Counted from the first letter of the stretch, positions 54,186 to 64,000 are shown. The stretch: 64,000 nucleotides of DNA from an uncultured Litoreibacter sp. (GCA_947492995.1 CANLOU010000003.1:124001-188000); one strand, 5' to 3'. The notes: a model not told the origin generated them from the sequence alone. Translations and numbers: made by a program.

Positions 54186-55595
54186 ATGGCGTTCAGGTTT
54201 TGTTTGGCGGCGGTGGCCGCGGCTTTGGTTTTGGCGGGCTGTGGCGGGGTCACGCAGGTCCATAATACGTCGCGGGAGGTGACAGACCCCAAGGTCCGGA
54301 TCATCGACAACACGGTCTATCTCACGCAGGCCAAACGCCCCAAAAACATCGCGCTGTTTCTGGACGGCACGGGCAATGACCTGAACACCACCACCAATGT
54401 TGCACGGCTTTACCAGCTTACCGTCAATCAAAACCGGCGCGACATTGCGGCGTTCTACACCTCCGGGGTCGGGGCCGACCGCACCCGTGTGCTGGGGCTG
54501 GCCACAGGCTTGGGCTTCAAAAAGGATGTGCAGGCCGCCTATGGCTTCCTGTCCGACAGCTATGACGACAACCGCGATGTCATTCACCTGTATGGCTATT
54601 CGCGCGGGGCCTACACGGCCCGCGCCTTGGCGGGTTTGGTCCATGTAACGGGGCTGATGGATCTGTCGGTGTTCAAGAAACAATCCGACCGGGAGCGGTT
54701 CTTGAACGCGCTCTACAATGCCTCAAAGTTTCCCGAACGCCACTCCGTCGGGCCGGATTGCCAAATTCGGGTCGGGGCGCTGCAAGAACGTATCGACCGG
54801 CGCAGATGCACCACTGACGCGGTGCGACTGAAATTCGGGGTCCGCAGAAAGGCCCAACATGACGACGTGCGCTTTGCAATGGTGGGCCTTTGGGACACGG
54901 TCGAGACGCTGGGCATCTCGAACGGGCAGGACGACCCGGACTTTGCCAATCCACTTTATGTCGACCAGCTGTGCAACATGGACAAGGTGCGCCACGCGGT
55001 GTCTTTGCATGACAACCGGTCTGGCTCCTACACCCCGGTTTTGATGACGCGGCGTTGGCTGTTGCGGGACTGCGAAACGCAGAACGAAAATGTCTTCAAG
55101 CGTGTCCGGGAGGTGTGGTTTCCCGGCGATCATGCGCAGGTTGGCGGCACTGAATCGCGCGGGTTCCTGTCAGGTCTCACCCTGAATTGGATGCTGTCAC
55201 ATGCCCGCAATGAGGGGCTTGGCGGCAGGCCCATTTTCCCGCGCAATGCGCAGGTTTACGAGCAGCCACTGGATTTCGTGAAGGATGCTGAGGGGCAAAG
55301 CCCGTTCTTTCAGATTTTCAAACGGATACCGCGTGGCATCAGGTGTTACAGCCGGGTCGGGACCGACTTAGGGTATCGCACGGGGTCGTATAGCTCCGAC
55401 ATTTTGATCCACAAATCGGCGCTGGCCCGACAGGCGGCGCTGACCATTCCGGCAGCCTACCGCAAGGACCCCGTTGGCAAGCCAACAGTTGAACTGCCGC
55501 GCCACGAAGACCTTGGGCAGGTCAGCAAAATTGGTGATACGACCCTTGCCGGCGAAAAATGCGCGCCTGCAAACGTTACCTATGTGGACCACTGA
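54186..55595 (+). CDS. DUF2235 alpha/beta hydrolase, predicted lipoprotein
   Basis: A 469-residue protein with a lipobox LAGC (Cys19) and a DUF2235 domain. The family opening is KNIALFLDGTGNDLNTTTNVARLYQL, the nucleophile Ser139 is in IHLYGYSRGAYTARALAGLV, and VGLWDTVETLG plus VWFPGDHAQVGG provide later conserved Asp and His. DUF2235 includes Tle1-type phospholipase effectors, but no secretion-system gene is near and the lipobox points to anchoring in the cell's own envelope. The ATG at 54186 gives the best signal peptide. Its 3' end overlaps the convergent MBL gene by 20 bp. Confidence 0.83.
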   Translation: MAFRFCLAAVAAALVLAGCGGVTQVHNTSREVTDPKVRIIDNTVYLTQAKRPKNIALFLDGTGNDLNTTTNVARLYQLTVNQNRRDIAAFYTSGVGADRTRVLGLATGLGFKKDVQAAYGFLSDSYDDNRDVIHLYGYSRGAYTARALAGLVHVTGLMDLSVFKKQSDRERFLNALYNASKFPERHSVGPDCQIRVGALQERIDRRRCTTDAVRLKFGVRRKAQHDDVRFAMVGLWDTVETLGISNGQDDPDFANPLYVDQLCNMDKVRHAVSLHDNRSGSYTPVLMTRRWLLRDCETQNENVFKRVREVWFPGDHAQVGGTESRGFLSGLTLNWMLSHARNEGLGGRPIFPRNAQVYEQPLDFVKDAEGQSPFFQIFKRIPRGIRCYSRVGTDLGYRTGSYSSDILIHKSALARQAALTIPAAYRKDPVGKPTVELPRHEDLGQVSKIGDTTLAGEKCAPANVTYVDH

Positions 55596-56715
55596 CCATT
55601 TTGTGAAACGGATCGAAGGGGCGGCCCACGGGGGGAAAGCGCAGGCTGACGCCTTGCGACTGCGCCAGATGCTGAAGGTGGGTGAACACCTTTTCATGCG
55701 GCTCGTAAAAGGTCGGGACCAGATGCCCGCCAGCATCGGGCAGGCGGTCTTGATGCTCGTCCCAATGGATCATGAAGACCCGCTTGGCGCCGACCTGTCG
55801 CACGGTCTTGTTCCAATAATCAGTCCACATCTCCGGCTTGGCAAAGCCCGCGCCCAAGCCACCGATACTTAGAAAGACCACATCCGCTTTGACGGCATTG
55901 TCCTTGAAGACCGTCCCGACATTGCCGGAACTGCCGACGATCAATATCTTCTTTCCATCCGTCTTTATCAGTGCCGAAACTGCCGTGCCTTCCCCCATAT
56001 CCCAGATGCGTGACGGGAACTCAAAATCGGCAGGTGTGACATGCTTGATCCGCCGGGAGATGATGTTCTCGTTATGCGCGGTTTCGAACAGGCGAATATC
56101 CATCGACGACACCGGTAGGCGCCGCGGAGGCGTGCCAACATAATCTGCCACATCCAGCCTTGGCCCGCTTTGCCATGTCATCGACGGCCGGACGTCACTG
56201 ATGTAGGCCTTGGTCGCGTCCCACTGCCGGTCAAGAGACAGGTCGCGCAGCATTGGCGCCGCTGACCATCCGCCAATATAGGGCGCGTCCATCCCATGAT
56301 CGTAATGCCCGTGCAGCGTCAGGATCAGCGACAGTTTCGGGTGGCTTGTATCGGCGCAAATGTCTGGCTGGTCGCGCTTGTCTTTTGCGGCGTGGGCTTT
56401 GCAAAGTTGCAGGCGCTCGATCCATTTGTGGATTTCCGCAAGGTCCGGGGCGATGCGTTTCACCAGATTGTGCCGCACGCGACTGACATAGCCGTCAATC
56501 AGAACCTGCTCCTGCGGGGTTTGAAACAGGAAGGAGCTGGTGCCAAGAAAGGTGACAGACAGGGAGGTCTTGCTGGCGGGTGCCTGAAAGACCCCTTTTG
56601 AGGCCTCGATGAACTCGGTGTTGTCACAGGCAGAAACGAGGCAAACCACCCCTGCAAGAAGTACGGTGCGACAGCGGCTTGATAGCGGTGAAATCAACTT
56701 GCTGAAAAATGACAT
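55576..56715 (-). CDS. MBL-fold metallohydrolase, predicted lipoprotein
   Basis: A 379-residue protein with lipobox VSAC (Cys30). The metallo-beta-lactamase motif is LTLHGHYDHGMD (His135, His137, Asp139, His140), with later ILIVGSSGNVG and FMIHWDEHQDRLP. The N-terminal part VTFLGTSSFLFQTPQEQVLIDGY is typical of UlaG/YcbX-side MBL branches. It is convergent with the DUF2235 lipoprotein and overlaps its last 20 bp. Both are surface-anchored hydrolases and lie exactly between secE and nusG. Confidence 0.78.
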   Translation of the reverse strand: MSFFSKLISPLSSRCRTVLLAGVVCLVSACDNTEFIEASKGVFQAPASKTSLSVTFLGTSSFLFQTPQEQVLIDGYVSRVRHNLVKRIAPDLAEIHKWIERLQLCKAHAAKDKRDQPDICADTSHPKLSLILTLHGHYDHGMDAPYIGGWSAAPMLRDLSLDRQWDATKAYISDVRPSMTWQSGPRLDVADYVGTPPRRLPVSSMDIRLFETAHNENIISRRIKHVTPADFEFPSRIWDMGEGTAVSALIKTDGKKILIVGSSGNVGTVFKDNAVKADVVFLSIGGLGAGFAKPEMWTDYWNKTVRQVGAKRVFMIHWDEHQDRLPDAGGHLVPTFYEPHEKVFTHLQHLAQSQGVSLRFPPVGRPFDPFHKMVSGPHR

Positions 56716-56801
56716 GGTTTGAACTTAGCCAATCGGCGGGGGCAGGCAATCAAATTGGGTGGGCCGTTTGGCATCCACAAAGGTTAACGCCACGCGTGCG
56801 C

Positions 56802-56838
56802 ATGAAATACATATGAAATACATATCAAATACACATTT
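56802..56838. repeat. Three 11-bp tandem units upstream of nusG
   Basis: ATGAAATACAT, ATGAAATACAT and ATCAAATACAC, then ATTT, 154 bp before the nusG start. It matches the block at 15991-16027 except for one base, and the GCGC before it and GC after it also match. This is far above chance for a 37-bp AT-rich string in a GC-rich genome. Confidence 0.85.
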
Positions 56839-56991
56839 GCGATTTCGGCCTTTGTTTACAGGTCTTAACCCCTTGAACTTATAGGGCTTGCGCGGTACTC
56901 AGCCCCCAACACCAAACAGATGGCGCGCATTGATTCGAGATGCGCGCTGTTTTCGTTTCGGTAAGGCTCTGATTATAAAGGCAATTCTGCA

Positions 56992-57528
56992 ATGGCAAAA
57001 CGGTGGTACTCGGTTTCTGTCCTCTCGAATTTCGAGAAGCGCATTGCTGAACAAATCCGCACCTCTGTTGAGGAGAACGGCCTGCAGGAAGATTTCGGCG
57101 AAGTCCTGGTGCCCACCGAGGAAGTCATTGAAATCAGACGCAATAAAAAGGTCACCGCCGAACGCCGCTTCATGCCGGGCTACGTGCTGGTCCACATGGA
57201 GATGTCGGACGCGGGTTACCATTTGATCAATAGTATCAACCGCGTAACCGGATTTTTGGGCCCGCAGGGCAAGCCCATGCCCATGCGCGACGCCGAAGTG
57301 CAGGCCATCCTTGGCCGCGTTCAGGAAAACGAGGGTGAAGGCCCACGTTCGACCATTGTTTTCGACGTAGGCGAAAACGTAAACGTCACCGACGGCCCCT
57401 TCGAAGGCTTCTCGGGCATGGTGGAAGAAGTAGACGACGAGCAGCAGCGCCTGAAGGTGACTGTCTCGATCTTTGGCCGGGCGACCCCGGTAGAGCTGGA
57501 ATTTACTCAGGTCACGAAAGCGAGCTGA
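56992..57528 (+). CDS. nusG: Transcription antitermination factor NusG
   Basis: A 178-residue NusG with the N-terminal RNA-polymerase-binding domain ([45 protein letters not shown]) and a C-terminal KOW domain ([23 protein letters not shown]). It couples RNA polymerase to Rho and the ribosome. It starts the nusG-rplKA group and appears to have its own 276-bp upstream region carrying the three-unit repeat. Confidence 0.97.
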   Translation: MAKRWYSVSVLSNFEKRIAEQIRTSVEENGLQEDFGEVLVPTEEVIEIRRNKKVTAERRFMPGYVLVHMEMSDAGYHLINSINRVTGFLGPQGKPMPMRDAEVQAILGRVQENEGEGPRSTIVFDVGENVNVTDGPFEGFSGMVEEVDDEQQRLKVTVSIFGRATPVELEFTQVTKAS

Positions 57529-57547
57529 GAAATCTGTGGGAGAGGAC

Positions 57548-57561
57548 CCGGGCGCGCCCGG
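57548..57561. promoter_or_regulatory. GC palindrome in the rplK leader
   Basis: CCGGGCGCGCCCGG is a perfect 14-bp palindrome in the 101-bp gap between nusG and rplK. It could be part of a leader RNA fold for autogenous control by L1, or a weak pause site. Confidence 0.35.
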
Positions 57562-57629
57562 AAAGTCGGACCACAACAATCGTAAGCTAAGGGTCGCGAC
57601 CCAAGGCTGTTGTAAGAAGGAGAGGCCCC

Positions 57630-58055
57630 ATGGCCAAGAAGATCGCTGGCACGATGAAGCTGCAGGTTCCTGCAGGCGCTGCCAACCCATCCCCGCCCGT
57701 AGGCCCCGCATTGGGTCAGCGCGGCATCAACATCATGGAATTCTGCAAGGCGTTCAACGCGAAGACCGCAGACATGGAGCCCGGCGCCCCATGCCCAACC
57801 GTGATCACCTATTATCAGGACAAGTCCTTCTCGATGGACATCAAGACGCCACCTGCGTCTTACTACCTGAAAAAGGCCGCCAAGGTTAAGTCCGGCGCCA
57901 AGACCCCGTCGCGCGAAACCGTCGGTTCGGTCACCACCAAGCAGCTGCGTGAGATCGCAGAGGCGAAGATGAAAGACCTGAACGCGAACGACATCGAAGG
58001 CGCAATGCTGATCATCGCGGGCTCTGCTCGCTCTATGGGCATCGAGGTGAAGTAA
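57630..58055 (+). CDS. rplK: 50S ribosomal protein L11
   Basis: A 141-residue L11 with the family opening [41 protein letters not shown] and the RNA-binding half ending [10 protein letters not shown]-like ([11 protein letters not shown]). A strong AAGGAGAGG ribosome site precedes the ATG. Its TAA overlaps the rplA ATG (TAATG). Confidence 0.98.
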   Translation: MAKKIAGTMKLQVPAGAANPSPPVGPALGQRGINIMEFCKAFNAKTADMEPGAPCPTVITYYQDKSFSMDIKTPPASYYLKKAAKVKSGAKTPSRETVGSVTTKQLREIAEAKMKDLNANDIEGAMLIIAGSARSMGIEVK

Positions 58056-58753
58056 TGGCCAATAAAGGTAAACGTACTGTCGCGGCCCGCGAGCAATTTG
58101 CCGGCAAGCGCGACGTCACCGTCGAAGAAGCTGTGGCACTGGTGAAAAACAACGCCAAAGCCAAGTTTGACGAAACCGTCGAAATCGCCATGAACTTGGG
58201 TGTTGACCCACGCCACGCCGACCAAATGGTCCGCGGCGTTGTGGCCCTGCCAAACGGCACCGGCAAAGACGTGCGCGTCGCTGTCTTCGCCCGTGACGCG
58301 AAGGCTGACGAGGCCAAAGCGGCTGGCGCCGACATCGTTGGTGCCGAGGACCTGATGGAAATCGTGCAAGGCGGCAAGATCGACTTTGATCGCTGCATCG
58401 CAACCCCTGACATGATGCCAATCGTTGGCCGTCTGGGTAAGGTGCTTGGCCCCCGCAACCTGATGCCGAACCCCAAAGTGGGCACGGTCACCATGGATGT
58501 GGAAGCCGCTGTCAAAGCCGCCAAAGGCGGTGAAGTGCAGTTCAAGGTTGAAAAAGCCGGCGTGGTTCACGCGGGCGTCGGCAAAGCGTCCTTTTCCGAG
58601 GACAAGCTGGTTGAAAACGTGCGCGCCTTCGTTGGTGCCGTGTCCAAGAACAAGCCTGCCGGTGCCAAGGGCACATACATGAAGAAGATCGTTGTGTCTT
58701 CGACCATGGGCCCAAGCGTGACGATCAACGTCGAAAACGCGACTGGCAACTAA
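58055..58753 (+). CDS. rplA: 50S ribosomal protein L1
   Basis: A 232-residue L1 with [62 protein letters not shown] and the C-terminal [19 protein letters not shown]1 often represses its own operon. Directly after its stop a series of five short hairpins begins. Confidence 0.98.
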   Translation: MANKGKRTVAAREQFAGKRDVTVEEAVALVKNNAKAKFDETVEIAMNLGVDPRHADQMVRGVVALPNGTGKDVRVAVFARDAKADEAKAAGADIVGAEDLMEIVQGGKIDFDRCIATPDMMPIVGRLGKVLGPRNLMPNPKVGTVTMDVEAAVKAAKGGEVQFKVEKAGVVHAGVGKASFSEDKLVENVRAFVGAVSKNKPAGAKGTYMKKIVVSSTMGPSVTINVENATGN

Positions 58754-58757
58754 AGCG

Positions 58758-58898
58758 AAAATCGCGCAAGCGATTTTGGCGCGGCGGGGCAAGCGGGTTC
58801 AAAGAACCTGCGGCCCGCACCCAGAAAAACTGGGTGACGCCGACAAAGAATTTGGAAGGCTTCCGGGCCTTCCATTTAGCGGCATCGCAAGATGCCGT
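58758..58898 (+). repeat. Array of five different short hairpins after rplA
   Basis: Five unrelated stem-loops follow one another: AAAATCGC-GCAA-GCGATTTT (58758-58777), GCGGGTTC-AAA-GAACCTGC (58793-58811), CACCCAG-AAAAA-CTGGGTG (58818-58836), a TGGAAGGC / GCCTTCCA stem (58853-58874), and GCGGCATC-GCAA-GATGCCGT (58879-58898). Two have GNRA-type GCAA loops. The 7-8-bp stems and about 20-nt size match the arrays after tuf and pdxJ. Confidence 0.85.
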
Positions 58899-58929
58899 TC
58901 TGTCCGAGACGGAGGGTTTGGCGCAAGCT

Positions 58930-59086
58930 GAATAATTCCTTCCTGAGATGGGAAACGAGACAATTTTTCGAGGGTTCAGACCTTCGGGTGATTTTGGCCT
59001 CGGGACCCTGAATTGGACCCGAACGCCTGTGGAGACACAGGCAAAACTGAGCCGGAGGGGTGACCCTCCACAATTGGAGTGAAACT
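58930..59086 (+). promoter_or_regulatory. L10-type leader RNA ahead of rplJ
   Basis: The stretch with GAATTGGACCCGAACGCCTG, GTGGAGACAC and GAGCCGGAGGGG resembles the conserved leader bound by the L10-L12 complex, which represses rplJL translation. The GGAGTG ribosome site (59075-59080) comes just before the GTG start. The whole rplA-rplJ gap is 333 bp and carries no gene. Confidence 0.6.
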
Positions 59087-59602
59087 GTGGATAGAGCACA
59101 AAAAGAGAAATTGGTCGAAGAGCTCGGCCAAATCTTTGAAAGCTCTGGCGTCGTAGTGGTTAGCCACTACGAGGGTATCACGGTTGCCGAGATGCAAGAC
59201 CTGCGTGCGCGTATGCGCGAAGCTGGTGGGTCTGTCCGCGTCGCCAAGAACAGGCTCGCCAAAATCGCCCTTGAGGGTCAGCCTTGCGCAAGCATTGCCG
59301 GCTACCTTTCGGGTATGACCGTTCTCGCCTACTCAGAGGACCCAGTTGCCGCCGCGAAAGTGGTGAACGACTATTCCAAGGACAATGACAAGCTTGTCAT
59401 CCTTGGGGGTGCAATGGGCGATAACGCGTTGGATGTCGCTGGTGTCAAAGCCGTGGCCGCCATGCCAAGCCGCGAGGAGCTTATTGCTTCCATCGTGGGT
59501 TGCATCGGTGCCCCTGCTTCGAACATCGCCGGCGCGATTGGCGCACCTGCTTCGAACGTCGCAAGCATTCTCAGCACCATCGAGGAGAAGGCAGCCGCCT
59601 GA
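59087..59602 (+). CDS. rplJ: 50S ribosomal protein L10
   Basis: A 171-residue L10 that anchors L7/L12 dimers on the stalk. It begins [46 protein letters not shown] and ends in an Ala-rich helix that binds L12. GTG at 59087 fits the family start and the ribosome site; ATG at 59060 lies in the leader and is rejected. Confidence 0.96.
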   Translation: MDRAQKEKLVEELGQIFESSGVVVVSHYEGITVAEMQDLRARMREAGGSVRVAKNRLAKIALEGQPCASIAGYLSGMTVLAYSEDPVAAAKVVNDYSKDNDKLVILGGAMGDNALDVAGVKAVAAMPSREELIASIVGCIGAPASNIAGAIGAPASNVASILSTIEEKAAA

Positions 59603-59675
59603 TCTTTGGACAGATACCCTCGTGGGCTTGAAAGCTACGCGTTGGAACACAACTTAATAGAACGGAAACAGTATA

Positions 59676-60053
59676 ATGGCTGATCTGAAAAAACTGGCGG
59701 AAGAGATTGTTGGTCTGACACTCTTGGAAGCACAAGAACTGAAAACCATCCTCAAAGACGAGTATGGCATCGAGCCCGCCGCTGGTGGCGCGGTTATGGT
59801 TGCAGGCGGCGGCGACGCTGGCGGCGCAGCTGCTGAAGAGAAAACCGAATTTGACGTGATCCTGGTTTCTGCCGGTGCGGCAAAAATCAACGTCATCAAA
59901 GAAGTCCGCGGCATCACCGGCCTGGGCCTCAAAGAAGCAAAAGACTTGGTCGAAGCTGGCGGCAAAGCTGTCAAAGAAGGCGTCGACAAAGCCGAAGCAG
60001 ACGAGATCAAAGGCAAGCTGGAAGCTGCTGGCGCCGAAGTCGAAGTCAAGTAA
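59676..60053 (+). CDS. rplL: 50S ribosomal protein L7/L12
   Basis: A 125-residue L7/L12: N-terminal dimer domain ([19 protein letters not shown]), Ala/Gly hinge and C-terminal factor-binding domain [39 protein letters not shown]. It recruits elongation factors. A terminator-type hairpin follows before rpoB. Confidence 0.98.
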   Translation: MADLKKLAEEIVGLTLLEAQELKTILKDEYGIEPAAGGAVMVAGGGDAGGAAAEEKTEFDVILVSAGAAKINVIKEVRGITGLGLKEAKDLVEAGGKAVKEGVDKAEADEIKGKLEAAGAEVEVK

Positions 60054-60086
60054 TTGGGCGCAGCTGCGGCTGCGACCTAAGAAAAG

Positions 60087-60118
60087 AGCTGGACCCGAGC
60101 ATTTTCGGGTCCGGCTTT
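60087..60118 (+). terminator. Attenuator hairpin between rplL and rpoB
   Basis: AGCTGGACCCGA and TCGGGTCCGGCT form a 12-bp stem (one G-T pair) with a 6-nt loop and a short T run. Partial termination here is the usual way to make more ribosomal protein than RNA polymerase. The rest of the 240-bp rplL-rpoB gap shows no gene. Confidence 0.75.
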
Positions 60119-60293
60119 CCGCGTCTTAGAGAGGGCCCCCAGTCCGAGGGCTTTCTCTAAGGAACGGTTAATCCGCTCGGGAGCGCATCCTTGGGAAGAT
60201 GCGCAGGTATTGAGTGAACTGATCCTTGTCCAAGTGATACGCCGCCCGGCCCCGGGGTGACGTGTCCGAGGAAACTGAAAGGCTTTGACGAGC

Positions 60294-63200
60294 ATGGCGC
60301 AAACATACGTTGGTCAGAAACGCATCCGTAAATACTTTGGCAAAATCCGCGAAGTTCTCGCGATGCCAAACCTAATTGAAGTTCAGAAGTCGTCTTACGA
60401 CCTGTTCCTGAAGTCCGGCGACCAGCTGGAACCGATGGACGGCGAAGGCATCAAAGGTGTTTTCCAGTCGGTCTTCCCGATCAAGGATTTCAACGAAACA
60501 GCCATTCTTGAGTTCGTGAAATACGAGCTGGAAGAACCAAAATACGACGTCGAGGAATGTCAGCAACGCGACATGACCTACAGCGCGCCACTGAAAGTGA
60601 CGCTGCGCCTGATCGTGTTTGATATTGACGAAGACACCGGCGCCAAGTCGGTCAAGGACATCAAAGAGCAAGACGTCTTCATGGGCGACATGCCATTGAT
60701 GACCCCGAACGGCACGTTCGTTGTGAACGGCACCGAGCGCGTGATCGTTTCCCAGATGCACCGCTCGCCGGGCGTGTTCTTCGACCACGACAAAGGCAAG
60801 ACCCACTCCTCGGGCAAATTGCTGTTTGCATGCCGCATCATCCCATATCGCGGCTCGTGGCTGGACTTTGAGTTCGACGCCAAAGACGTGGTTTTCGCGC
60901 GCATCGACCGCCGCCGCAAACTGCCCGTGTCCACCCTGCTGTACGCACTGGGTCTGGACCAAGAGCAGATCATGGACGCCTATTACGACACCGTAACGCT
61001 GAAAGCGGTGAAGAAGGGCGGCTGGGCCACCAAATTCTTCCCTGAGCGGATCAAAGGCACCAAGCCTGCAACCGATATCGTGAACGCCAAAACCGGCGAA
61101 GTGATTGCGGAAGCCGGCAAGAAAGTCACCCCACGCGCCGTCAAGGCGATGATCGACGGTGGCGACATCGAAGACGTGTTGCTGCCGTTCGAGGGCGCCA
61201 TTGGTCGCTTCGTGGCCCGCGACATGATTAACGAAGAAACCGGCGAGATCTGGGTTGAAGCCGGCGACGAGCTGACCTGGGAGCTGGACAAAAAGGGCGA
61301 AGAGGTCATCGGCGGCACGCTGAAGACCCTTGTTGACAACGGCGTTAAGGAAATTCCCGTCCTCGACATCGACCACGTCAATGTTGGCCCCTACATCCGC
61401 AACACCGTTGCGGTGGACAAGAACTTTGGCCGCGACACCGCGTTGATGGACATCTACCGCGTCATGCGCCCGGGCGAGCCGCCCACGGTTGAAGCAGCGT
61501 CCGCGCTGTTCGACACGCTGTTCTTCGACAGCGAGCGCTACGACCTGTCGGCCGTTGGCCGTGTGAAGATGAACATGCGCTTGAACCTGGACGCCGAAGA
61601 CACCGTGCGCACACTGCGCAAGGAAGACATCGTGTCCTGCATCAAAGCGCTGGTTGACCTGCGCGACGGGCGTGGCGACATCGACGACATTGACCACTTG
61701 GGCAACCGTCGCGTGCGCTCCGTTGGCGAGCTGATGGAAAACCAGTACCGCGTTGGCCTCTTGCGCATGGAGCGCGCGATCAAGGAGCGTATGTCCTCGG
61801 TCGAGATCGACACGGTGATGCCGCAAGACCTGATTAACGCGAAACCTGCGGCTGCGGCTGTACGTGAATTCTTCGGCTCCTCGCAGCTGTCGCAGTTCAT
61901 GGACCAAACCAACCCGCTGTCGGAAGTGACGCATAAGCGTCGCCTGTCAGCGCTTGGGCCAGGTGGTCTGACACGCGAACGCGCGGGCTTTGAGGTGCGC
62001 GACGTTCACCCAACCCACTACGGCCGCATGTGCCCGATTGAAACGCCGGAAGGGCCAAACATTGGCCTGATTAACTCGCTGGCGACCTTTGCCCGCGTGA
62101 ACAAATACGGCTTCATCGAAACACCGTACCGCAAAGTGGTCGACGGCGTTGTCACCGACGAGGTGCAATACATGTCGGCGACGGAAGAAATGCGTCACAC
62201 CGTGGCGCAGGCCAACGCGAACCTTGATGAGAACATGAAATTCGTCAACGATCTGGTGTCCACACGCCAGTCGGGCGAATACATGCTGCAATCGAACGCG
62301 AATGTGGACCTGATTGACGTCTCGCCGAAGCAGTTGGTCTCGGTCGCGGCCTCGCTGATCCCGTTCCTTGAAAATGACGATGCGAACCGGGCCTTGATGG
62401 GCTCGAACATGCAACGTCAGGCGGTTCCTTTGCTGCAAGCCGATGCACCATTCGTGGGCACCGGTATTGAAGGCGTGGTCGCCACCGACTCCGGGGCTGC
62501 GATCCAAGCGAAACGTGGCGGTATCATCGACCAGGTTGACGCGCAGCGTATCGTTGTGCGGGTAACTGACGATTTGGAGCCGGGCGACCCGGGCGTGGAC
62601 ATCTATTCCCTGCGCAAGTTCCAGCGGTCGAACCAAAACACCTGCATCAACCAGCGTCCGCTGGTGAAGGTGGGCGGCGTTGTGTCTGCTGGCGAAGTTA
62701 TCGCTGACGGTCCATCGACCGACATGGGAGAGCTGGCGCTTGGCAAAAACGTGCTCGTCGCGTTCATGCCCTGGAACGGCTACAACTATGAGGACTCGAT
62801 CCTGATTTCCGAGCGCATCGCGCGTGACGACGTGTTTACCTCGATCCATATCGAGGAATTCGAAGTCGCCGCCCGTGACACGAAGCTTGGCCCAGAAGAG
62901 ATTACCCGCGACATTCCAAACGTTGGTGAAGAAGCGCTGCGCAACCTCGACGAGGCTGGCATCGTTTACATCGGCGCGGATGTGGAGCCGGGCGATATTC
63001 TGGTGGGCAAGATCACACCGAAGGGCGAAAGCCCGATGACGCCAGAAGAAAAGCTTCTGCGTGCCATCTTTGGTGAGAAAGCGTCCGACGTGCGTGACAC
63101 CTCGCTGCGCGTGAAGCCGGGTGATTTCGGGACCGTCGTTGAAGTGCGTGTTTTCAACCGCCACGGCGTTGAGAAAGACGAGCGGACCGTTCAGATCGAG

Positions 63201-64000
63201 CGTGAAGAAGTCGAACGTCTGGCCCGTGACCGTGACGACGAGATGGCGATCTTGGATCGTAACATCTACGCGCGTCTGCAAGGCATGCTGCTTGGCAAAA
63301 AGGCCGTCAAAGGCCCGAAAGGCGTGAAGCCGAACTCGGAAATCAACGCTGAATTGCTGGAAATGCTGTCCCGTGGGCAGTGGTGGCAGCTGGCCTTGGC
63401 CGAAGAGACTGAGGCCGCGGCTGTTGAAGCCCTGAACGGTCAATACGAAGCGCAGAAACGCGCTTTGGAAGCGCGTTTTGAGGATAAGGTTGAGAAGGTT
63501 CGCCGCGGCGACGACCTGCCACCGGGCGTGATGAAGATGGTCAAAGTCTTCGTGGCTGTGAAGCGCAAGCTGCAGCCCGGCGACAAAATGGCCGGCCGTC
63601 ACGGCAACAAAGGGGTTATCTCCAAAGTTGTGCCGATGGAGGACATGCCGTTCCTTGAGGACGGGACACCCGTTGATTTCTGTCTGAACCCGCTGGGCGT
63701 GCCGTCGCGCATGAACGTTGGGCAAATTCTGGAAACCCATATGGGGTGGGCCGCACGCGGTCTGGGCCTGAAAATCGACGATGCTTTGGATGATTTCAAA
63801 CGCACCGGCGACAGCCAGCCTGTGCGCGATGCCTTGCAGCACGCTTACGGTGACGAGACGTATAACGAAGCGTTCGGCAACATGATCGAAACCGACATGA
63901 TTGAGTCCGCTGAAGCCGTCCGCAAGGGCGTGCCGATTGCGACGCCGGTCTTTGATGGTGCGAAAGAAAGCGACGTGAACGAGGCCTTGGCGAAAGCCGG
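60294..64000 (+). CDS. rpoB: RNA polymerase beta subunit (3' end outside window)
   Basis: The first 1,235 codons of rpoB, about 90 percent of the roughly 1,378 expected, run open to the window edge. It begins [22 protein letters not shown]. Landmarks are [25 protein letters not shown], the rifampicin region [38 protein letters not shown] (wild-type-like), and [24 protein letters not shown] with the catalytic-side [13 protein letters not shown]. In the rifampicin cluster Asp, His and Ser positions look ordinary. The two long reverse-strand open frames across it are shadows. Confidence 0.98.
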   Translation, partial: MAQTYVGQKRIRKYFGKIREVLAMPNLIEVQKSSYDLFLKSGDQLEPMDGEGIKGVFQSVFPIKDFNETAILEFVKYELEEPKYDVEECQQRDMTYSAPLKVTLRLIVFDIDEDTGAKSVKDIKEQDVFMGDMPLMTPNGTFVVNGTERVIVSQMHRSPGVFFDHDKGKTHSSGKLLFACRIIPYRGSWLDFEFDAKDVVFARIDRRRKLPVSTLLYALGLDQEQIMDAYYDTVTLKAVKKGGWATKFFPERIKGTKPATDIVNAKTGEVIAEAGKKVTPRAVKAMIDGGDIEDVLLPFEGAIGRFVARDMINEETGEIWVEAGDELTWELDKKGEEVIGGTLKTLVDNGVKEIPVLDIDHVNVGPYIRNTVAVDKNFGRDTALMDIYRVMRPGEPPTVEAASALFDTLFFDSERYDLSAVGRVKMNMRLNLDAEDTVRTLRKEDIVSCIKALVDLRDGRGDIDDIDHLGNRRVRSVGELMENQYRVGLLRMERAIKERMSSVEIDTVMPQDLINAKPAAAAVREFFGSSQLSQFMDQTNPLSEVTHKRRLSALGPGGLTRERAGFEVRDVHPTHYGRMCPIETPEGPNIGLINSLATFARVNKYGFIETPYRKVVDGVVTDEVQYMSATEEMRHTVAQANANLDENMKFVNDLVSTRQSGEYMLQSNANVDLIDVSPKQLVSVAASLIPFLENDDANRALMGSNMQRQAVPLLQADAPFVGTGIEGVVATDSGAAIQAKRGGIIDQVDAQRIVVRVTDDLEPGDPGVDIYSLRKFQRSNQNTCINQRPLVKVGGVVSAGEVIADGPSTDMGELALGKNVLVAFMPWNGYNYEDSILISERIARDDVFTSIHIEEFEVAARDTKLGPEEITRDIPNVGEEALRNLDEAGIVYIGADVEPGDILVGKITPKGESPMTPEEKLLRAIFGEKASDVRDTSLRVKPGDFGTVVEVRVFNRHGVEKDERTVQIEREEVERLARDRDDEMAILDRNIYARLQGMLLGKKAVKGPKGVKPNSEINAELLEMLSRGQWWQLALAEETEAAAVEALNGQYEAQKRALEARFEDKVEKVRRGDDLPPGVMKMVKVFVAVKRKLQPGDKMAGRHGNKGVISKVVPMEDMPFLEDGTPVDFCLNPLGVPSRMNVGQILETHMGWAARGLGLKIDDALDDFKRTGDSQPVRDALQHAYGDETYNEAFGNMIETDMIESAEAVRKGVPIATPVFDGAKESDVNEALAKA

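Noticed and set aside
54186-55595. Type VI secretion effector with immunity protein
   Set aside because: No VgrG, Hcp, PAAR or other secretion gene is near, and the lipobox fits the cell's own envelope rather than export to a target.
60372-63842. Two reverse-strand open frames of 520 and 631 codons across rpoB
   Set aside because: They mirror the codon pattern of rpoB, have no family motifs or ribosome sites and are typical antisense shadows in a high-GC gene.

Overview
The window is a chromosomal segment of an alphaproteobacterium, very probably a marine Rhodobacterales (Roseobacter group) species. The reasons are the gene order rpoZ-rsh-DUF2062-pdxJ ... acpS-lepB-rnc-era-recO, the pckA / chvI-chvG-hprK-rapZ-EIIA(Man)-HPr block, a methylsuccinyl-CoA dehydrogenase-type gene of the ethylmalonyl-CoA pathway, small DUF1491, DUF6473 and HIG1-type proteins typical of the group, and a high-GC sequence throughout. 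Only the first and last genes (rpoZ, rpoB) are cut by the window edges.

Region 1 (1-3.8 kb): end of rpoZ, the bifunctional (p)ppGpp enzyme, a DUF2062 membrane protein and pdxJ. Region 2 (3.8-16.0 kb) lies between pdxJ and acpS, which are usually neighbours in this group. It holds an apparent accessory catabolic island: a Dabb protein, a tripartite tricarboxylate transporter (tctB-tctA-tctC), a class I glutamine amidotransferase-like hydrolase, a cytochrome P450, a glutamine synthetase-like ligase, a NicX-like ring-cleaving dioxygenase with all four expected iron ligands, an acyl-CoA dehydrogenase-like flavoprotein that lacks the usual catalytic Glu, a SRPBCC / alpha-beta hydrolase / TetR triple fusion, and a LysE exporter. 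Read together, this looks like an undescribed pathway in which an imported carboxylated N-compound is gamma-glutamylated, oxidised and ring-opened.

Region 3 (16.0-20.9 kb): acpS, two tandem signal peptidases, rnc, era, DUF1491, recO. Region 4 (20.9-40.4 kb): carbon and energy metabolism and its regulation (mcd-type dehydrogenase, pckA, ChvI-ChvG, an incomplete regulatory PTS, 3-hydroxybutyryl-CoA dehydrogenase, etfBA, cobalamin adenosyltransferase) and parC. Region 5 (40.4-44.1 kb): a lone unrecognised, AT-richer gene between two 54-bp direct repeats, then a second P450 and a lipoprotein. Region 6 (44.1-64 kb): the ancestral order tuf-tRNA(Trp)-secE-nusG-rplKA-rplJL-rpoB is kept but spread out by three blocks of unrelated genes: Ktr potassium transport, exported hydrolases and MsrB; an esterase, a caspase-like protein and a hypothetical; and a pair of convergent lipoprotein hydrolases.

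Non-coding structure is unusually rich. Arrays of short perfect palindromes, each different in sequence but about 20 bp long, follow pdxJ, tuf and rplA. A nearly identical block of three 11-bp tandem units occurs upstream of both acpS and nusG. A 54-bp inverted-repeat element brackets the orphan gene.
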